64,000 nucleotides of DNA from Clostridium sp. DL-VIII (GTDB lineage Bacteria > Bacillota > Clostridia > Clostridiales > Clostridiaceae), in NCBI RefSeq assembly GCF_000230835.1, contig NZ_CM001240.1, positions 1,868,501 to 1,932,500 of the forward strand, written 5' to 3'. The notes under the pieces are model-generated. The model did no database searches. It worked only from the letters and a program-made list of their open reading frames with translations, and was not told where the DNA came from. How positions within the stretch are numbered: position 1 is the stretch's first letter; the number at the start of each line of letters is the position of its first letter. Position numbers and translations under genes: made by a program. This document shows positions 18,612-27,734 of this stretch, piece by piece.

Positions 18612-19529
18612 ATGAAAAAGAGAACATTGAAATTTGTTATAGGCGCTTTACTAGTAACAGTTTTAGGTGGCGCTATGGTGGGATGTGGAAGCTCATCAAA
18701 TGGTGGAACAAAATCAGATAATGGAGCAAAGACTGAATCAACTGATAAAGTATCAGGATCTATAACTTTAAGTGGATCAACAGCACTATTACCATTAATG
18801 GAAAAAGCAATAGATCCATATACTAAGGCAAATCCAGATGCACAAATCAATGCTCAAGGTGGAGGATCAGGTACAGGACTTACACAAGTATCTGATGGAT
18901 CAGTAGATGTAGGAAATTCAGACATATTTGCAGAAGAAAAATTAAGTGCAGATAAAGCAAAAGAATTAGTAGATCATAAAGTTGTAGCTGAAGGTTTTGG
19001 TATTGTAGTAGGAAAAGACTTAGGAATAGACAATTTAACTTCAGATCAACTTAAGGATATATTCTCAGGAAAAGTTACAAACTGGAAAGAAGTTGGAGGT
19101 CCTGATAAAGCAATACTAGTAGTTCACAGACCTTCTAATTCAGGAACAAGAGCAACATTTACAACAGTAGTACTTGGTGGAGATAAATCCCTAGAAAATG
19201 ATTCTTTAGGAGTAACTCAAGATGCAAATGGATCAGTATTAAGTGCAATGAAGCAAAATGATGGAGCAATAAGTTATATAGGACTTGCATACATGAACGA
19301 TCAAGAAGCTAAGAATACTTTAAAGTTAGTAAAACTTGATGGTGTTGAAGCTAACAAAGACAACATAAGTACTGGTAAATATAAATTCTGGTCTTGGGGT
19401 CATATGTACACTAAAGGAGAACCAACAGGTGTAGCTAAAGACTTTATAGATTATGTTACAAATAAAATCGACAAATCAATACTAGATGAGTTGGGATTTG
19501 TTGCAGGAAGTGACATGAAAGTAAAATAA
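18612..19529 (+). CDS. pstS: Phosphate ABC transporter substrate-binding lipoprotein PstS
   Basis: 305 residues. The signal peptide ends at lipobox VGCG (Cys25), so the mature protein is lipid-anchored outside the membrane. A Ser/Gly/Thr-rich linker precedes the PBP-like domain. Phosphate-binding motifs are SGSTALLPL near residue 55, GGGSGTGL near 81 and HRPSNSGTR. SD GGAGGG. It is the first gene of pstSCAB-phoU, behind the Pho-box array. Confidence 0.96.
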   Translation: MKKRTLKFVIGALLVTVLGGAMVGCGSSSNGGTKSDNGAKTESTDKVSGSITLSGSTALLPLMEKAIDPYTKANPDAQINAQGGGSGTGLTQVSDGSVDVGNSDIFAEEKLSADKAKELVDHKVVAEGFGIVVGKDLGIDNLTSDQLKDIFSGKVTNWKEVGGPDKAILVVHRPSNSGTRATFTTVVLGGDKSLENDSLGVTQDANGSVLSAMKQNDGAISYIGLAYMNDQEAKNTLKLVKLDGVEANKDNISTGKYKFWSWGHMYTKGEPTGVAKDFIDYVTNKIDKSILDELGFVAGSDMKVK

Positions 19530-19553
19530 TTTCAAATTAAAGGATGAGTAAAG

Positions 19554-20447
19554 ATGGAGAAAAGAAGTTTTAAGGAAAGGCTTATCAATGAATATTTAGG
19601 CCAAGGCTTTGCAGGAGTATGCGGAATATTAATAATACTTATAACAATATCAATAATAATATTCATAGCATCAAAAGGAATAAGAATATTTACAGCTGAT
19701 GGATATAGTGTCACAGATTTTTTATTCAAAAGTGATTGGAAGCCAAATAAAGGAGGAGAGCCTTCCTTTGGAGCTCTCGCATTCATCTTAGGTTCAACCG
19801 CAGTATCAATAGGTGCAGTTATTTTAAGTGCACCTATTGCTATTGCTTTGGCAATTTTTGTGAATGTTATATCAAGTAAGTTTGGAAAGAAGATAATTAA
19901 ACCTTCATTAGAAATATTAGTTGGAATACCTTCGGTTGTTTATGGATGGGTTGGTATTTCAGTGTTAGTCCCAATTATTAAAAATCATTTTGGTGGGATG
20001 GGATTTTCTTTAATTGCAGGAATTTTAGTTCTATCATTAATGATATTACCTACTATAGCGACGTTATCTATAGATGCTATAACAACCATACCTCAGGATC
20101 ATATTGAAGCTTCATATGGGCTTGGAGCTACAAGATGGCAGACTATTTATAAAGTAATAGTTCCAGGTGCAAGAACAGGGATACTTACAGGAGTAGTACT
20201 TGGAATAGCAAGAGCTTTTGGAGAAGCATTAGCAGTTCAAATGGTAATTGGTAATACTGTAAAAATACCAGATAACCTTTTTGGATCAATGGCAACATTA
20301 ACTAGTATTATAACAATGGAGATGGCTAATAGTGTTGGCGGAACTCCTGAAAATGATGCATTATGGACATTAGCATTAATTTTACTTGTGATCTCTTTTA
20401 TATTTATTGTTATAGTTAGAATGATTGAAAAAAGGAGTGCAGTATAA
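19554..20447 (+). CDS. pstC: Phosphate ABC transporter permease PstC
   Basis: 297 residues, six membrane segments. The BPD-type permease EAA loop is around HIEASYGLGATRWQTIYKVIVPGARTGI. It forms the channel with PstA. The stop overlaps the pstA start by one base (TAATG), so the pair is translationally coupled. Confidence 0.94.
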   Translation: MEKRSFKERLINEYLGQGFAGVCGILIILITISIIIFIASKGIRIFTADGYSVTDFLFKSDWKPNKGGEPSFGALAFILGSTAVSIGAVILSAPIAIALAIFVNVISSKFGKKIIKPSLEILVGIPSVVYGWVGISVLVPIIKNHFGGMGFSLIAGILVLSLMILPTIATLSIDAITTIPQDHIEASYGLGATRWQTIYKVIVPGARTGILTGVVLGIARAFGEALAVQMVIGNTVKIPDNLFGSMATLTSIITMEMANSVGGTPENDALWTLALILLVISFIFIVIVRMIEKRSAV

Positions 20448-21331
20448 TGGATGCAAAAAAGATTGACAAGATTGCAACAATTATATTCTACATGATAAGT
20501 ATGTTTATTGTGTGTTTACTTGGTGCATTTATCGTATATATCTTATATAAAGGCGGGAGTATGTTAAAGCCATCGTTTTTGTTTGGGAATCCTAAGTTAT
20601 CGGGACCTGGAGGAGGAATTTTCCCTCAGCTTTTTAATTCGTTTTATATGTTAATTGTATCTCTAATAATTACAATTCCAATTGGAATTGGAGCAGGGAT
20701 TTATTTGGCTGAATATGCAAAAGAAGGGCCAATTCTTAGATTCATAAGAATGTCTCTTGAAACTATGTCATCACTTCCATCTATAGTTATAGGTATGTTT
20801 GGCTTATTAGTTTTTGTTAATATGGGTGGATTTGGATACTCGCTTCTTGCAGGGGCTTTATCCGTAAGTATATTAAATATACCAGCAATGACTAGAATTT
20901 CAGAGAATGCTATAACATCTGCAAGCAAAAGAGTAAAGGAAGCATCTCTTGGACTTGGCGCAACTAAATGGCAGACGCTAGCTAAAATTACAGTACCAAC
21001 AGCTATGGGAGAAATATTAACAGGTATAATCTTAGCAGCAGGAAGGATATTTGGGGAAGCAGCAGCATTTTTATATACTTCTGGATTAAGTTCGAGAAAT
21101 TTAGACTTCAGCACAATAGATTTGTCAGGAAGCCGTTCTGCATTTTCACTTTTCAGACCTGCAGAAACTCTAGCAGTTCACATATGGAAATTAAATTCAG
21201 AAGGAACTGTACCAGATGCATCACAAATTGCAAATGGAACAGCAGCAGTACTTATACTTGTAGTTCTTTTGTTTAATGTTGGAGCGAGACTATTAGGAAA
21301 TAGATTAATGAAAGCTTATAGTGGGAAGTAG
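20447..21331 (+). CDS. pstA: Phosphate ABC transporter permease PstA
   Basis: 294 residues with six membrane segments and the EAA motif VKEASLGLGATKWQTLAKITVPTAMGEI. Partner of PstC. pstB follows 9 nt after the stop. Confidence 0.94.
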   Translation: MDAKKIDKIATIIFYMISMFIVCLLGAFIVYILYKGGSMLKPSFLFGNPKLSGPGGGIFPQLFNSFYMLIVSLIITIPIGIGAGIYLAEYAKEGPILRFIRMSLETMSSLPSIVIGMFGLLVFVNMGGFGYSLLAGALSVSILNIPAMTRISENAITSASKRVKEASLGLGATKWQTLAKITVPTAMGEILTGIILAAGRIFGEAAAFLYTSGLSSRNLDFSTIDLSGSRSAFSLFRPAETLAVHIWKLNSEGTVPDASQIANGTAAVLILVVLLFNVGARLLGNRLMKAYSGK

Positions 21332-21340
21332 GAGATAGTT

Positions 21341-22090
21341 ATGAATATTATAGAAACTAAAGACTTATGCTTGTATTATGGAGAAAATCAGGCTTTAAAG
21401 AGTATAAATATGTCAATAAATAAAAATGAAGTTACAGCACTTATTGGGCCGTCAGGATGTGGTAAGTCCACATTTTTAAGAACTTTAAATAGAATGAATG
21501 ATTTAATTGAAATTGTAAAGATAACAGGTGAAGTTTTATTTGAAGGTAAAGACATATATAAAGATTGCGACGATATATATTTAAGGAAAAGAGTTGGGAT
21601 GGTATTCCAAAGACCTAATCCATTCCCAATGTCCATTTACGATAATATTGCATATGGACCTAGAATACATGGGACAAAGAATAAAAAGATATTAGATGAA
21701 ATCGTGGAGAAGAGCTTAAGAGGAGCAGCACTTTGGGATGAAACTAAAGACAGGCTTAAATCAAGTGCTCTTGGATTATCAGGTGGTCAGCAGCAAAGGT
21801 TATGCATAGCTAGAACTCTTGCAGTTTCACCAGAAGTAATCTTAATGGATGAACCAACCTCAGCATTGGATCCTATATCTACAGGTAAGATGGAAGAACT
21901 TATGGATGAACTTAAAAAGAATTATACTGTTATAATTGTAACTCATAATATGCAGCAAGCAGGAAGAATAGCTGATAAAACTGCATTCTTTTTAAGTGGT
22001 GAAGTTGTAGAATATGGAAAAACAGAAGATATATTTTATAATCCTAGGGATAAAAGAACAGAAGATTATATTACAGGTAGATTTGGCTAA
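21341..22090 (+). CDS. pstB: Phosphate ABC transporter ATPase PstB
   Basis: 249 residues. Walker [10 protein letters not shown] (about 34-42), Q loop [11 protein letters not shown] typical of PstB, signature LSGGQQQR, Walker [13 protein letters not shown] and H-loop VTHNMQQA. It energises PstCA. phoU follows 23 nt downstream. Confidence 0.96.
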   Translation: MNIIETKDLCLYYGENQALKSINMSINKNEVTALIGPSGCGKSTFLRTLNRMNDLIEIVKITGEVLFEGKDIYKDCDDIYLRKRVGMVFQRPNPFPMSIYDNIAYGPRIHGTKNKKILDEIVEKSLRGAALWDETKDRLKSSALGLSGGQQQRLCIARTLAVSPEVILMDEPTSALDPISTGKMEELMDELKKNYTVIIVTHNMQQAGRIADKTAFFLSGEVVEYGKTEDIFYNPRDKRTEDYITGRFG

Positions 22091-22113
22091 GATGAGAAAG
22101 GGGCATTGGAATT

Positions 22114-22776
22114 ATGACAAGAGGATCACAAGATATTAGAGTAAGAAATATAAACAAGGAATTAATAGAAATGGCCAGCTTAGTAGAAAAGCAAATATGT
22201 GAAAGTCTGCTTACTTTAAAGAATTATGACTTAGAAAAAGCTGATCAAATCATCAAAGATGATGATAAAGTTGATGAAATGCAAAAAAGAATAGAAGAAG
22301 AATGCATTAAGTTTATTGCAACAGAGCAGCCGCTTGCAACAGATTTACGAAGAGTATTCACTGCTTCAAAGATAGTTACAGATCTAGAAAGAATGGCAGA
22401 TCATGCAGTTGATATTTGTAAGATAACAAAGAGAATAGGTGGAGAGATAGAGTCATTAGAAGGAAGTTCATCAGAATTATGGGAAATGGATAAGAAAGTA
22501 CGAATGATGACTAAATCTGCCATAGAGGCATACATTAATGAAGATAATGAATTAGCCTATAAGATTTGTGAGAGTGATGATGAAATAGATGCATTCTATA
22601 AATCATTATTTACAAGTTTAATAAATGCAATTAAAGTAGATGAAAATTTAATTCAAAAAGGAACACAATTGTTATTTGTAATAAAATATCTAGAAAGAAT
22701 AGGAGATCATGTAACTAATATATGCGAATGGACTATTTTTTCAAAGACTGGAGTTTATGTGGATTTAAACGAGTAA
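22114..22776 (+). CDS. phoU: Phosphate signalling regulator PhoU, copy 1
   Basis: 220 residues, all helical, two PhoU repeats with the conserved metal-binding patterns DLERMADHAVDI (first half) and YLERIGDHVTNI (second half). It couples Pst transport status to PhoR. It is the last gene of the pst operon, closed by a terminator at 22801-22830. Confidence 0.95.
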   Translation: MTRGSQDIRVRNINKELIEMASLVEKQICESLLTLKNYDLEKADQIIKDDDKVDEMQKRIEEECIKFIATEQPLATDLRRVFTASKIVTDLERMADHAVDICKITKRIGGEIESLEGSSSELWEMDKKVRMMTKSAIEAYINEDNELAYKICESDDEIDAFYKSLFTSLINAIKVDENLIQKGTQLLFVIKYLERIGDHVTNICEWTIFSKTGVYVDLNE

Positions 22777-22800
22777 AACATAAATTTCTTGTAATAAACG

Positions 22801-22830
22801 AAGATGTCCTTTTATAAAGGGCATCTTTTG
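22801..22830 (+). terminator. Terminator after pst-phoU
   Basis: AAGATGTCCTTT (22801-22812) with AAAGGGCATCTT (22816-22827), one G-U pair, then a T-rich tail. Confidence 0.8.
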
Positions 22831-22870
22831 CTTTTACAGATATCCAATTTTAAATTTAGATTTATGTGAT

Positions 22871-23076
22871 AAGTAACCGAAATTACAGGGACTCTGTTAT
22901 TTCGGTTACTTAAGAGAATTAGCCTAAGGATTTCTAACACCAAAAGTTGCACCATTTTTGCATGCTCCCAAGACAAGCTTGTGACAAGCAAAAATGGAAC
23001 AACTTCTGATGAAGAAATACCTACAACTAATTCTCTAATGTAACACTGCATAAAAGAGTACCTGTAATTTCTGGTA
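22871..23076. repeat. Large imperfect palindromic intergenic repeat, copy 2
   Basis: A near-perfect 18-bp hairpin opens it: AAGTAACCGAAAT (22871-22883) with ATTTCGGTTACTT (22899-22911). A nested palindrome follows (AGAGAATTAG at 22913 pairing with CTAATTCTCT near 23037). The centre (22946-23003) is GTTGCACCATTTTTGC.. folding back on ..GCAAAAATGGAACAAC. The right end (23057-23076) is complementary to the left end. The centre is clearly homologous to 58779-58840: both contain ATGGAACAA and a TGACAAGCA block. It lies between the two phoU copies. Confidence 0.8.
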
Positions 23077-23129
23077 TAGTATATATTTAAATCTATAAAT
23101 ATATTTCTTAATTTGGATATCTATAGTTC

Positions 23130-23158
23130 TTGACTGTTCTAGTATATTAATGTAATAT
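23130..23158 (+). promoter_or_regulatory. Sigma-A promoter of second phoU
   Basis: TTGACT (23130-23135), 17-bp spacer, TAATAT (23153-23158). The second phoU therefore has its own promoter, without an evident Pho box. Confidence 0.6.
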
Positions 23159-23293
23159 AAGAAAAATATATATGAAACAGGAATATAAAAGCGGTTTAAA
23201 TACAAGAATATAAAGTGGAAGTGGAAATATAGGTTGAATTTCTAAAAAATAAATAAGGTACATAATAAGTGGTAAAAAGAGGAGAGAAAAACA

Positions 23294-23956
23294 ATGACGA
23301 GAGGATCACAGGATATTAGGGTAAAGAATATCAATAGGCAATTGGTAATTATGGCTAACCTGGTAGAGAAACAAATATATGAAAGCATGTTAAGTTTAAA
23401 GAACTATGATATAAAAATAGCTGATAATATAATTAAAAGTGATGATAAGGTTGATGAATTGCAAAAGACAATAGAAGAGCTATGCATCAAATTTATTGCA
23501 GCAGAGCAGCCTCTTGCAACAGATTTAAGAAAAGTTATGACTGCATCAAAGATAGTTACGGATTTAGAAAGAATGGCCGATCATGCAGTTGATATATGCA
23601 AAATAACCAAAAGGATGGGTGGCAAGGTTAATAATTTTTCAAAGAGCTTAGAAACTCTATGGGAAATGGAGAAAAAGGTGAGAATGATGATAGAGTTAGC
23701 CATAAATGCATATATTGAGAATGATGATGAAATGGCTTATAAAATCTGCGAAAAAGATGATGAGATAGATGCTTGTTATAAATCTTTATTCACAGGCTTT
23801 GTTAACGATATAAAACTAGATGAAAGTTTAACTGAAAAGGGAATAAACCTTCTATTCGTAATAAAGTATCTGGAGAGAATAGGAGACCATGTAACAAATA
23901 TCTGCGAATGGACTATTTACTCTAAAAGTGGAGTTTATACTGATTTAAATGAATGA
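23294..23956 (+). CDS. phoU: PhoU-family protein, copy 2
   Basis: 220 residues, the same length as the preceding PhoU and alignable end to end, with identical MTRGSQDIRV start, both metal-binding signatures and ..SGVYTDLNE end. A recent tandem duplication is likely. It is monocistronic, with a good SD (AGAGGAGAG) and its own promoter, so it may be regulated independently of phosphate starvation. Closed by a bidirectional hairpin at 24032-24078. Confidence 0.93.
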   Translation: MTRGSQDIRVKNINRQLVIMANLVEKQIYESMLSLKNYDIKIADNIIKSDDKVDELQKTIEELCIKFIAAEQPLATDLRKVMTASKIVTDLERMADHAVDICKITKRMGGKVNNFSKSLETLWEMEKKVRMMIELAINAYIENDDEMAYKICEKDDEIDACYKSLFTGFVNDIKLDESLTEKGINLLFVIKYLERIGDHVTNICEWTIYSKSGVYTDLNE

Positions 23957-24031
23957 AGTTATATAAAGGAAGAACAGATCAGGTTTGATTGATTGCATGT
24001 TATGCATCTATTGAGTTATTGCGAAAGAGAA

Positions 24032-24078
24032 AACGCCCATAATATTGAATTTAGATTTTCAATATTACGGGTGTTTTT
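24032..24078. terminator. Bidirectional terminator between phoU2 and tetR
   Basis: An 18-bp stem, AACGCCCATAATATTGAA (24032-24049), pairs with TTCAATATTACGGGTGTT (24057-24074), with T5 on the + side and a T-rich side on the - strand. It serves the convergent genes. Confidence 0.8.
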
Positions 24079-24110
24079 ATGTTTATGTATATAATTTAAC
24101 TGGTCTATAT

Positions 24111-24671
24111 TTATTTTAAAAAATCTTTAGAAGGAATAAAGCCATTTTGAATTTTATGTGCTAGCAATGAAGTTGCATCAGGAGTTATTTCATCAAATTC
24201 ATTTTGCTCAAGAACACCAAAAATTCCGCATACAATAAATGATATAGTAGTTTTATTAATGATTCTAGGGAGGTTATTGTTTTCGGTTTTTTTTAGGAGC
24301 TTTTCAATTGTAAGTTGTTTTATTTTATATAGAGAAAGAGAATGCCTTGATGAATTAAAAAACGGTATATAGAGTTCTCTATCTTCTCTAAATATAAGCA
24401 ATATCTCATCCATTATGTCTGGTAGATGATTTACTAGTTCAGTGAAGTCATAGGGTTCCATAATTTTAAGAGTCTTATCTACAACATAATTCATTAAGCA
24501 ATCTGCACAATCATAGATATCTTTATAATGTAGATAAAATGTGCTCTTATTAATGTCAGCAACTTCACATAATTCTTTTATGGTAATATCATTAATATTT
24601 TTATCTATTAGTAATTTTGCAAAAGCAGAATGAATGGCTTGTTGTGTTTTTCTTATACGCCTATCTTTCAT
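24111..24671 (-). CDS. TetR/AcrR family transcriptional regulator
   Basis: 186 residues. The N-terminal HTH (TQQAIHSAFAKLL..ITIKELCEVADINKSTFYLHYKDIYD) matches the TetR pattern; the helical C-terminal domain resembles TetR_C_33-type regulators. It is oriented divergently from the efflux operon at 26672 but is now separated from it by an IS110-type element, so it is probably that operon's original repressor. An inverted repeat CTCAAT-AA-ATTGAG (24686-24699), just upstream of the start, is a possible autoregulatory operator. Confidence 0.85.
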   Translation of the reverse strand: MKDRRIRKTQQAIHSAFAKLLIDKNINDITIKELCEVADINKSTFYLHYKDIYDCADCLMNYVVDKTLKIMEPYDFTELVNHLPDIMDEILLIFREDRELYIPFFNSSRHSLSLYKIKQLTIEKLLKKTENNNLPRIINKTTISFIVCGIFGVLEQNEFDEITPDATSLLAHKIQNGFIPSKDFLK

Positions 24672-24799
24672 TATAATCCTCCTATCTCAATAAATTGAGT
24701 ATTTTCTTTATTATTCTCTTAATTTCTTAAGATTTCATTTATATCATAAAGTAGTTCAAATGAATAACTTGAGATTATATTGAATAAATAGATTTATTT

Positions 24800-25066
24800 T
24801 ACTTAAGAGTCGTAGAACCCACCAATTAAAGCTTAATATTTCAATTTTTTAAGGTATACACCTCGAACGCTCTAATGCTGACCCTATCATGTCTCCCTGA
24901 GTACATATTTTTAATGCCTCTATCATTCCTTCGTTCTGCATTTTAGAGCAGGTGTTGCAGTAATCCTTGTATACTGGGTCAATTAAGCCCTTATGGAGGG
25001 TTGAACGCGCTTAACCTTACTCTTTTTAAAGAACAATCTTTTTCCAATACAATCTTTATACTTTCC
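24800..25066 (-). ncRNA. Candidate bridge-RNA region of the IS110-type element
   Basis: 267-bp noncoding stretch 3' of the transposase. Read on the - strand it holds local fold-backs (GGTT..AACC near 25010-25025; CCCT..AGGG near 24995-25005), a repeated TGCTCTAA/CATTAGAGC pair and two GTATAC blocks. It is richer in G+C than the surrounding spacers. IS110-family elements encode a bridge RNA in a noncoding end, IS1111 members on the 3' side. The assignment is by position and structure only. Confidence 0.35.
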
Positions 25067-26320
25067 TTAAGCTACTTTTTGATAACTTTCTAGTCCATGA
25101 ACTTTGTCATTAGAATAAAGTTCTTTTTTAGTACATAAAACATAAAGGACTTTGATAAGTCTTACGCTTAATGCAACTATTGCTTGTTTTCCTGTAAGTT
25201 TATTATTATTTCTTTTTGTAAGATGCTCATAAACTTCTTTAAATGCTTCATTTTTAGCGACCATAACCAATGATGCTTGATATAAAATATTTCTTAAATT
25301 AGGCCTACCTCTTTTGCTTATTTCTGTTTTTCCTTTTTTATTGCCGGAACTAGTTTCTTTTAAATTTAAACCTGCAACTTTCTGAATTTGCTTATAATCA
25401 TCATATTTTGATACATCTCCTATTTCTGCTAAGAAACTAGATGCAGTAACTATACCTATTCCTTTTACACTTAAGATGTATTCTGAATAACCAGTTTGAA
25501 TTAAATATTTTTGCATTATAAGTTCAATATCATCTATTTGCTTTTGAATGTTTTCTAAATTTTTAATTATAAGATTTAATCTATATCTAGCTCCATCTAA
25601 ACCGACAGGGACACCTATAGAATTTTCTGCTGCTTCACAAACTAAAGTTGCTTTTTTTATTCCAACTCTATTTTGGGTGGCACCTTTTAGCAATTCTGTA
25701 ATTTTGTCAATCCCTGTACCTCTTATATCCTTCGGGAACGGGCATTTTTTTAGTATTTCTAATGATGATTTACCTAAAATATCAGAAAATAACTTTCTTA
25801 ACTCAGGAAAATATTCATCTAATAGCGCTATTAGTCTAACTTTTTCTCTAATTAATTGCTTTTTTAAATCCTGCCTGCTATTACTAGCTATTCTCAAATT
25901 AACGTATAATTCATCATCAAACATACATGTAAGATATTGACCTTGATATATAAGTCTTGCTATTACTCTAGAATCCTTTTTATCATTTTTAGTTGGACTA
26001 TTGTCTTCTAGTTCCTTGGTTTTATTAACATGATAAGGATTTACCAAGCATAAGCTTATGCCTCTATTTTTCAAATAATAGGCGATATTTTTCCAGTAAT
26101 GACCTGTTGGTTCCATCCCTACAAGAGTATGAACTGTTCCATACTTTTCAGTCAATTCTTTCATTATTTCAAATAGACAATCAAAAGATTCTTTGGTATT
26201 CTTTATTAAGAATGGTTTTTTAATATATTCACCATTTACTATAAATTGACCATAGTGGTTATCCTTTGCGATGTCTATTCCTAAAATTAAAGTATTTGGA
26301 ACCATTATTATATTATTCAT
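25067..26320 (-). CDS. IS110 family transposase (DEDD recombinase)
   Basis: 417 residues. The N-terminal RuvC-like DEDD domain has GIDIAKDNHYGQF (first Asp), LVGMEPTGHYW (Glu) and KNDKKDSRVIARL (Asp pair). The C-terminal Transposase_20 domain has LSVKGIGIVTASSFLAEIGD and KRGRPNLRNILYQAS with the family serine region. It appears full length and undamaged, so the element may be active. The SD AGGAGG lies at 26335-26330 and half of it sits in a hairpin stem. Confidence 0.93.
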   Translation of the reverse strand: MNNIIMVPNTLILGIDIAKDNHYGQFIVNGEYIKKPFLIKNTKESFDCLFEIMKELTEKYGTVHTLVGMEPTGHYWKNIAYYLKNRGISLCLVNPYHVNKTKELEDNSPTKNDKKDSRVIARLIYQGQYLTCMFDDELYVNLRIASNSRQDLKKQLIREKVRLIALLDEYFPELRKLFSDILGKSSLEILKKCPFPKDIRGTGIDKITELLKGATQNRVGIKKATLVCEAAENSIGVPVGLDGARYRLNLIIKNLENIQKQIDDIELIMQKYLIQTGYSEYILSVKGIGIVTASSFLAEIGDVSKYDDYKQIQKVAGLNLKETSSGNKKGKTEISKRGRPNLRNILYQASLVMVAKNEAFKEVYEHLTKRNNNKLTGKQAIVALSVRLIKVLYVLCTKKELYSNDKVHGLESYQKVA

Positions 26321-26332
26321 TTAAGTTAACCT

Positions 26333-26394
26333 CCTGATATAAATGTTTTGTCGTCTTGCAAGTGACATACAATATGTTTATATCAGGTTTTTTT
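26333..26394. promoter_or_regulatory. Hairpin upstream of the IS110 transposase
   Basis: CCTGATATAAA (26333-26343) pairs perfectly with TTTATATCAGG (26377-26387). On the + strand it is followed by T7, a terminator for outward transcription. On the - strand its 3' arm includes the first three bases of the transposase SD, so transcripts entering from outside would hide the SD. Confidence 0.6.
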
Positions 26395-26495
26395 ATTTCT
26401 TACAAAGTCCAAAACACTTTATTACAGGAATACTTGTATAATAGACAAATATAACATTTTAGTTTATTAACAGACTTATACATTAATATTGATTA

Positions 26496-26538
26496 TTGAA
26501 TAAAAAACCATATATTTCTATAATAGACTTGTGTCTAT
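26496..26538 (+). promoter_or_regulatory. Promoter and candidate operator of the export operon
   Basis: TTGAAT (26496-26501), 17-bp spacer, TATAAT (26519-26524). A perfect inverted repeat ATAGAC-TTGT-GTCTAT (26523-26538) overlaps the -10 and start region, positioned for repression, probably by the TetR protein. Confidence 0.6.
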
Positions 26539-26671
26539 ATATAGATGATAGTATACAAAAAATATCATGTCAATACATACTTTTACATCAGAAGAAGAAG
26601 ATAGAAACCGTCTAATTATGGAATTTTAATTTTATAAATAAGGTATTAGGTTGATTGATAGGAGGAATTTT

Positions 26672-27721
26672 ATGAAAATAAGAAATATAACAATATTAGT
26701 AGTTTTATTATTTGTAACTAATGCATTTACAGGATGTGTTTCATTATTTACGTTAACAGGGGACAAGTTGGTAAAGCAGACTTCAAATGATTTAATAGTT
26801 CAGTCAAATGTAGATATGACTGATGTTAATGTAAATACTTTAATCCCTGGAAAGGTTAAAGAAGTTAAAGTCAAAGAAGGAGACAGCGTAAAAAAGGGAG
26901 ATGTACTACTTGTAATTGATAGTGATACATTAGCGGCTCAGCAGGCTCAGGTTCAAGCTCAAATTGAAACAGCAAAATCTCAATTAAGTGCAGCACAGGC
27001 AGCTAGAGATGCAGCTAGTGCAAAACTTGAAGAAGCACAAAATGGTGCCAGGCCAGAGGAAATTGACCAAGCTAAATCAGCTTATGATCTTGCAAAAATA
27101 ACTTCAGATAGACTAAATGTTTTGTATCAGCAAGGTTCAATTACTAAGTCGGATTTAGATAATGCTGAAACTCAGACACAGGTAGCTAAAGACAAATATG
27201 ATTTGGTACAAAAGGGTGCAAGACCAGAAGATATAAAAGCAGCACAGGCACAAGTAGATCAGGCTAATGCATCAGTTGAATCAGTTCAAGGTCAGATTAA
27301 GCAGGCAGAAGCAGCGCTTCAGGGAGTTAATGTAAATCTTGATTATGCAACAGTTACTGCACCAGAAGACGGCACAATGACACAAGTGAATGTTGAGGAG
27401 GGTGAAACTGTATCAACAGGAATGCAGCTTGCTGTAGTTACTAAAACTAATGAGCCATCAATATTGTGCAATGTTAGAGAAAATGATTTGTCTAAAGTAG
27501 ATTTGAATCAAGACGTTTCAGTGAAGATCCCGGCATATAATGATGAAACATTTAAGGGAAAAGTAGTTAGAATTAATAAAGATGCTGATTTTGCAGTTAA
27601 AAGAGCAACAAATGATAATGGTGAATTTGATGTATTATCTTATGGTGTTAAGATTGAACTTGCAGATAATGATAAAGCATTTCGTTCGGGTATGACAGCT
27701 TTTGTTGATTTTGGAAAGTGA
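26672..27721 (+). CDS. HlyD/RND-type membrane fusion lipoprotein
   Basis: 349 residues from ATG 26672 (SD AGGAGG at 26660-26665; an in-frame TTG at 26651 precedes the SD and is rejected). A signal sequence with lipobox FTGC (Cys22) is followed by a biotinyl-lipoyl-like half motif VKEVKVKEGDSVKKGDVLL. A long alpha-hairpin coiled coil (about 85-215) carries two internal GARPE(E/D)I repeats, then a second lipoyl half (ATVTAPEDGTMTQVNVEEGE) and a beta-barrel. It would bridge the ABC-2 permeases to the TolC-like protein. First gene of a four-gene operon. Confidence 0.9.
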   Translation: MKIRNITILVVLLFVTNAFTGCVSLFTLTGDKLVKQTSNDLIVQSNVDMTDVNVNTLIPGKVKEVKVKEGDSVKKGDVLLVIDSDTLAAQQAQVQAQIETAKSQLSAAQAARDAASAKLEEAQNGARPEEIDQAKSAYDLAKITSDRLNVLYQQGSITKSDLDNAETQTQVAKDKYDLVQKGARPEDIKAAQAQVDQANASVESVQGQIKQAEAALQGVNVNLDYATVTAPEDGTMTQVNVEEGETVSTGMQLAVVTKTNEPSILCNVRENDLSKVDLNQDVSVKIPAYNDETFKGKVVRINKDADFAVKRATNDNGEFDVLSYGVKIELADNDKAFRSGMTAFVDFGK

Positions 27722-27734
27722 TGTGACAATAGGC

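Larger units (their letters stand above)
24800..26400 (-). mobile_element. IS110-type insertion sequence (ends approximate)
   Basis: One DEDD transposase gene with a long noncoding flank on its 3' side (about 24800-25066) and a short one on its 5' side. No terminal inverted repeats are visible, as usual for IS110/IS1111, so ends are estimated. It lies between a TetR gene and its probable target operon. Confidence 0.7.

Noticed and set aside
22812..23051. 79-codon minus-strand frame
   Set aside because: Lies wholly in the palindromic repeat and its flank; composition reflects the palindrome, no SD.
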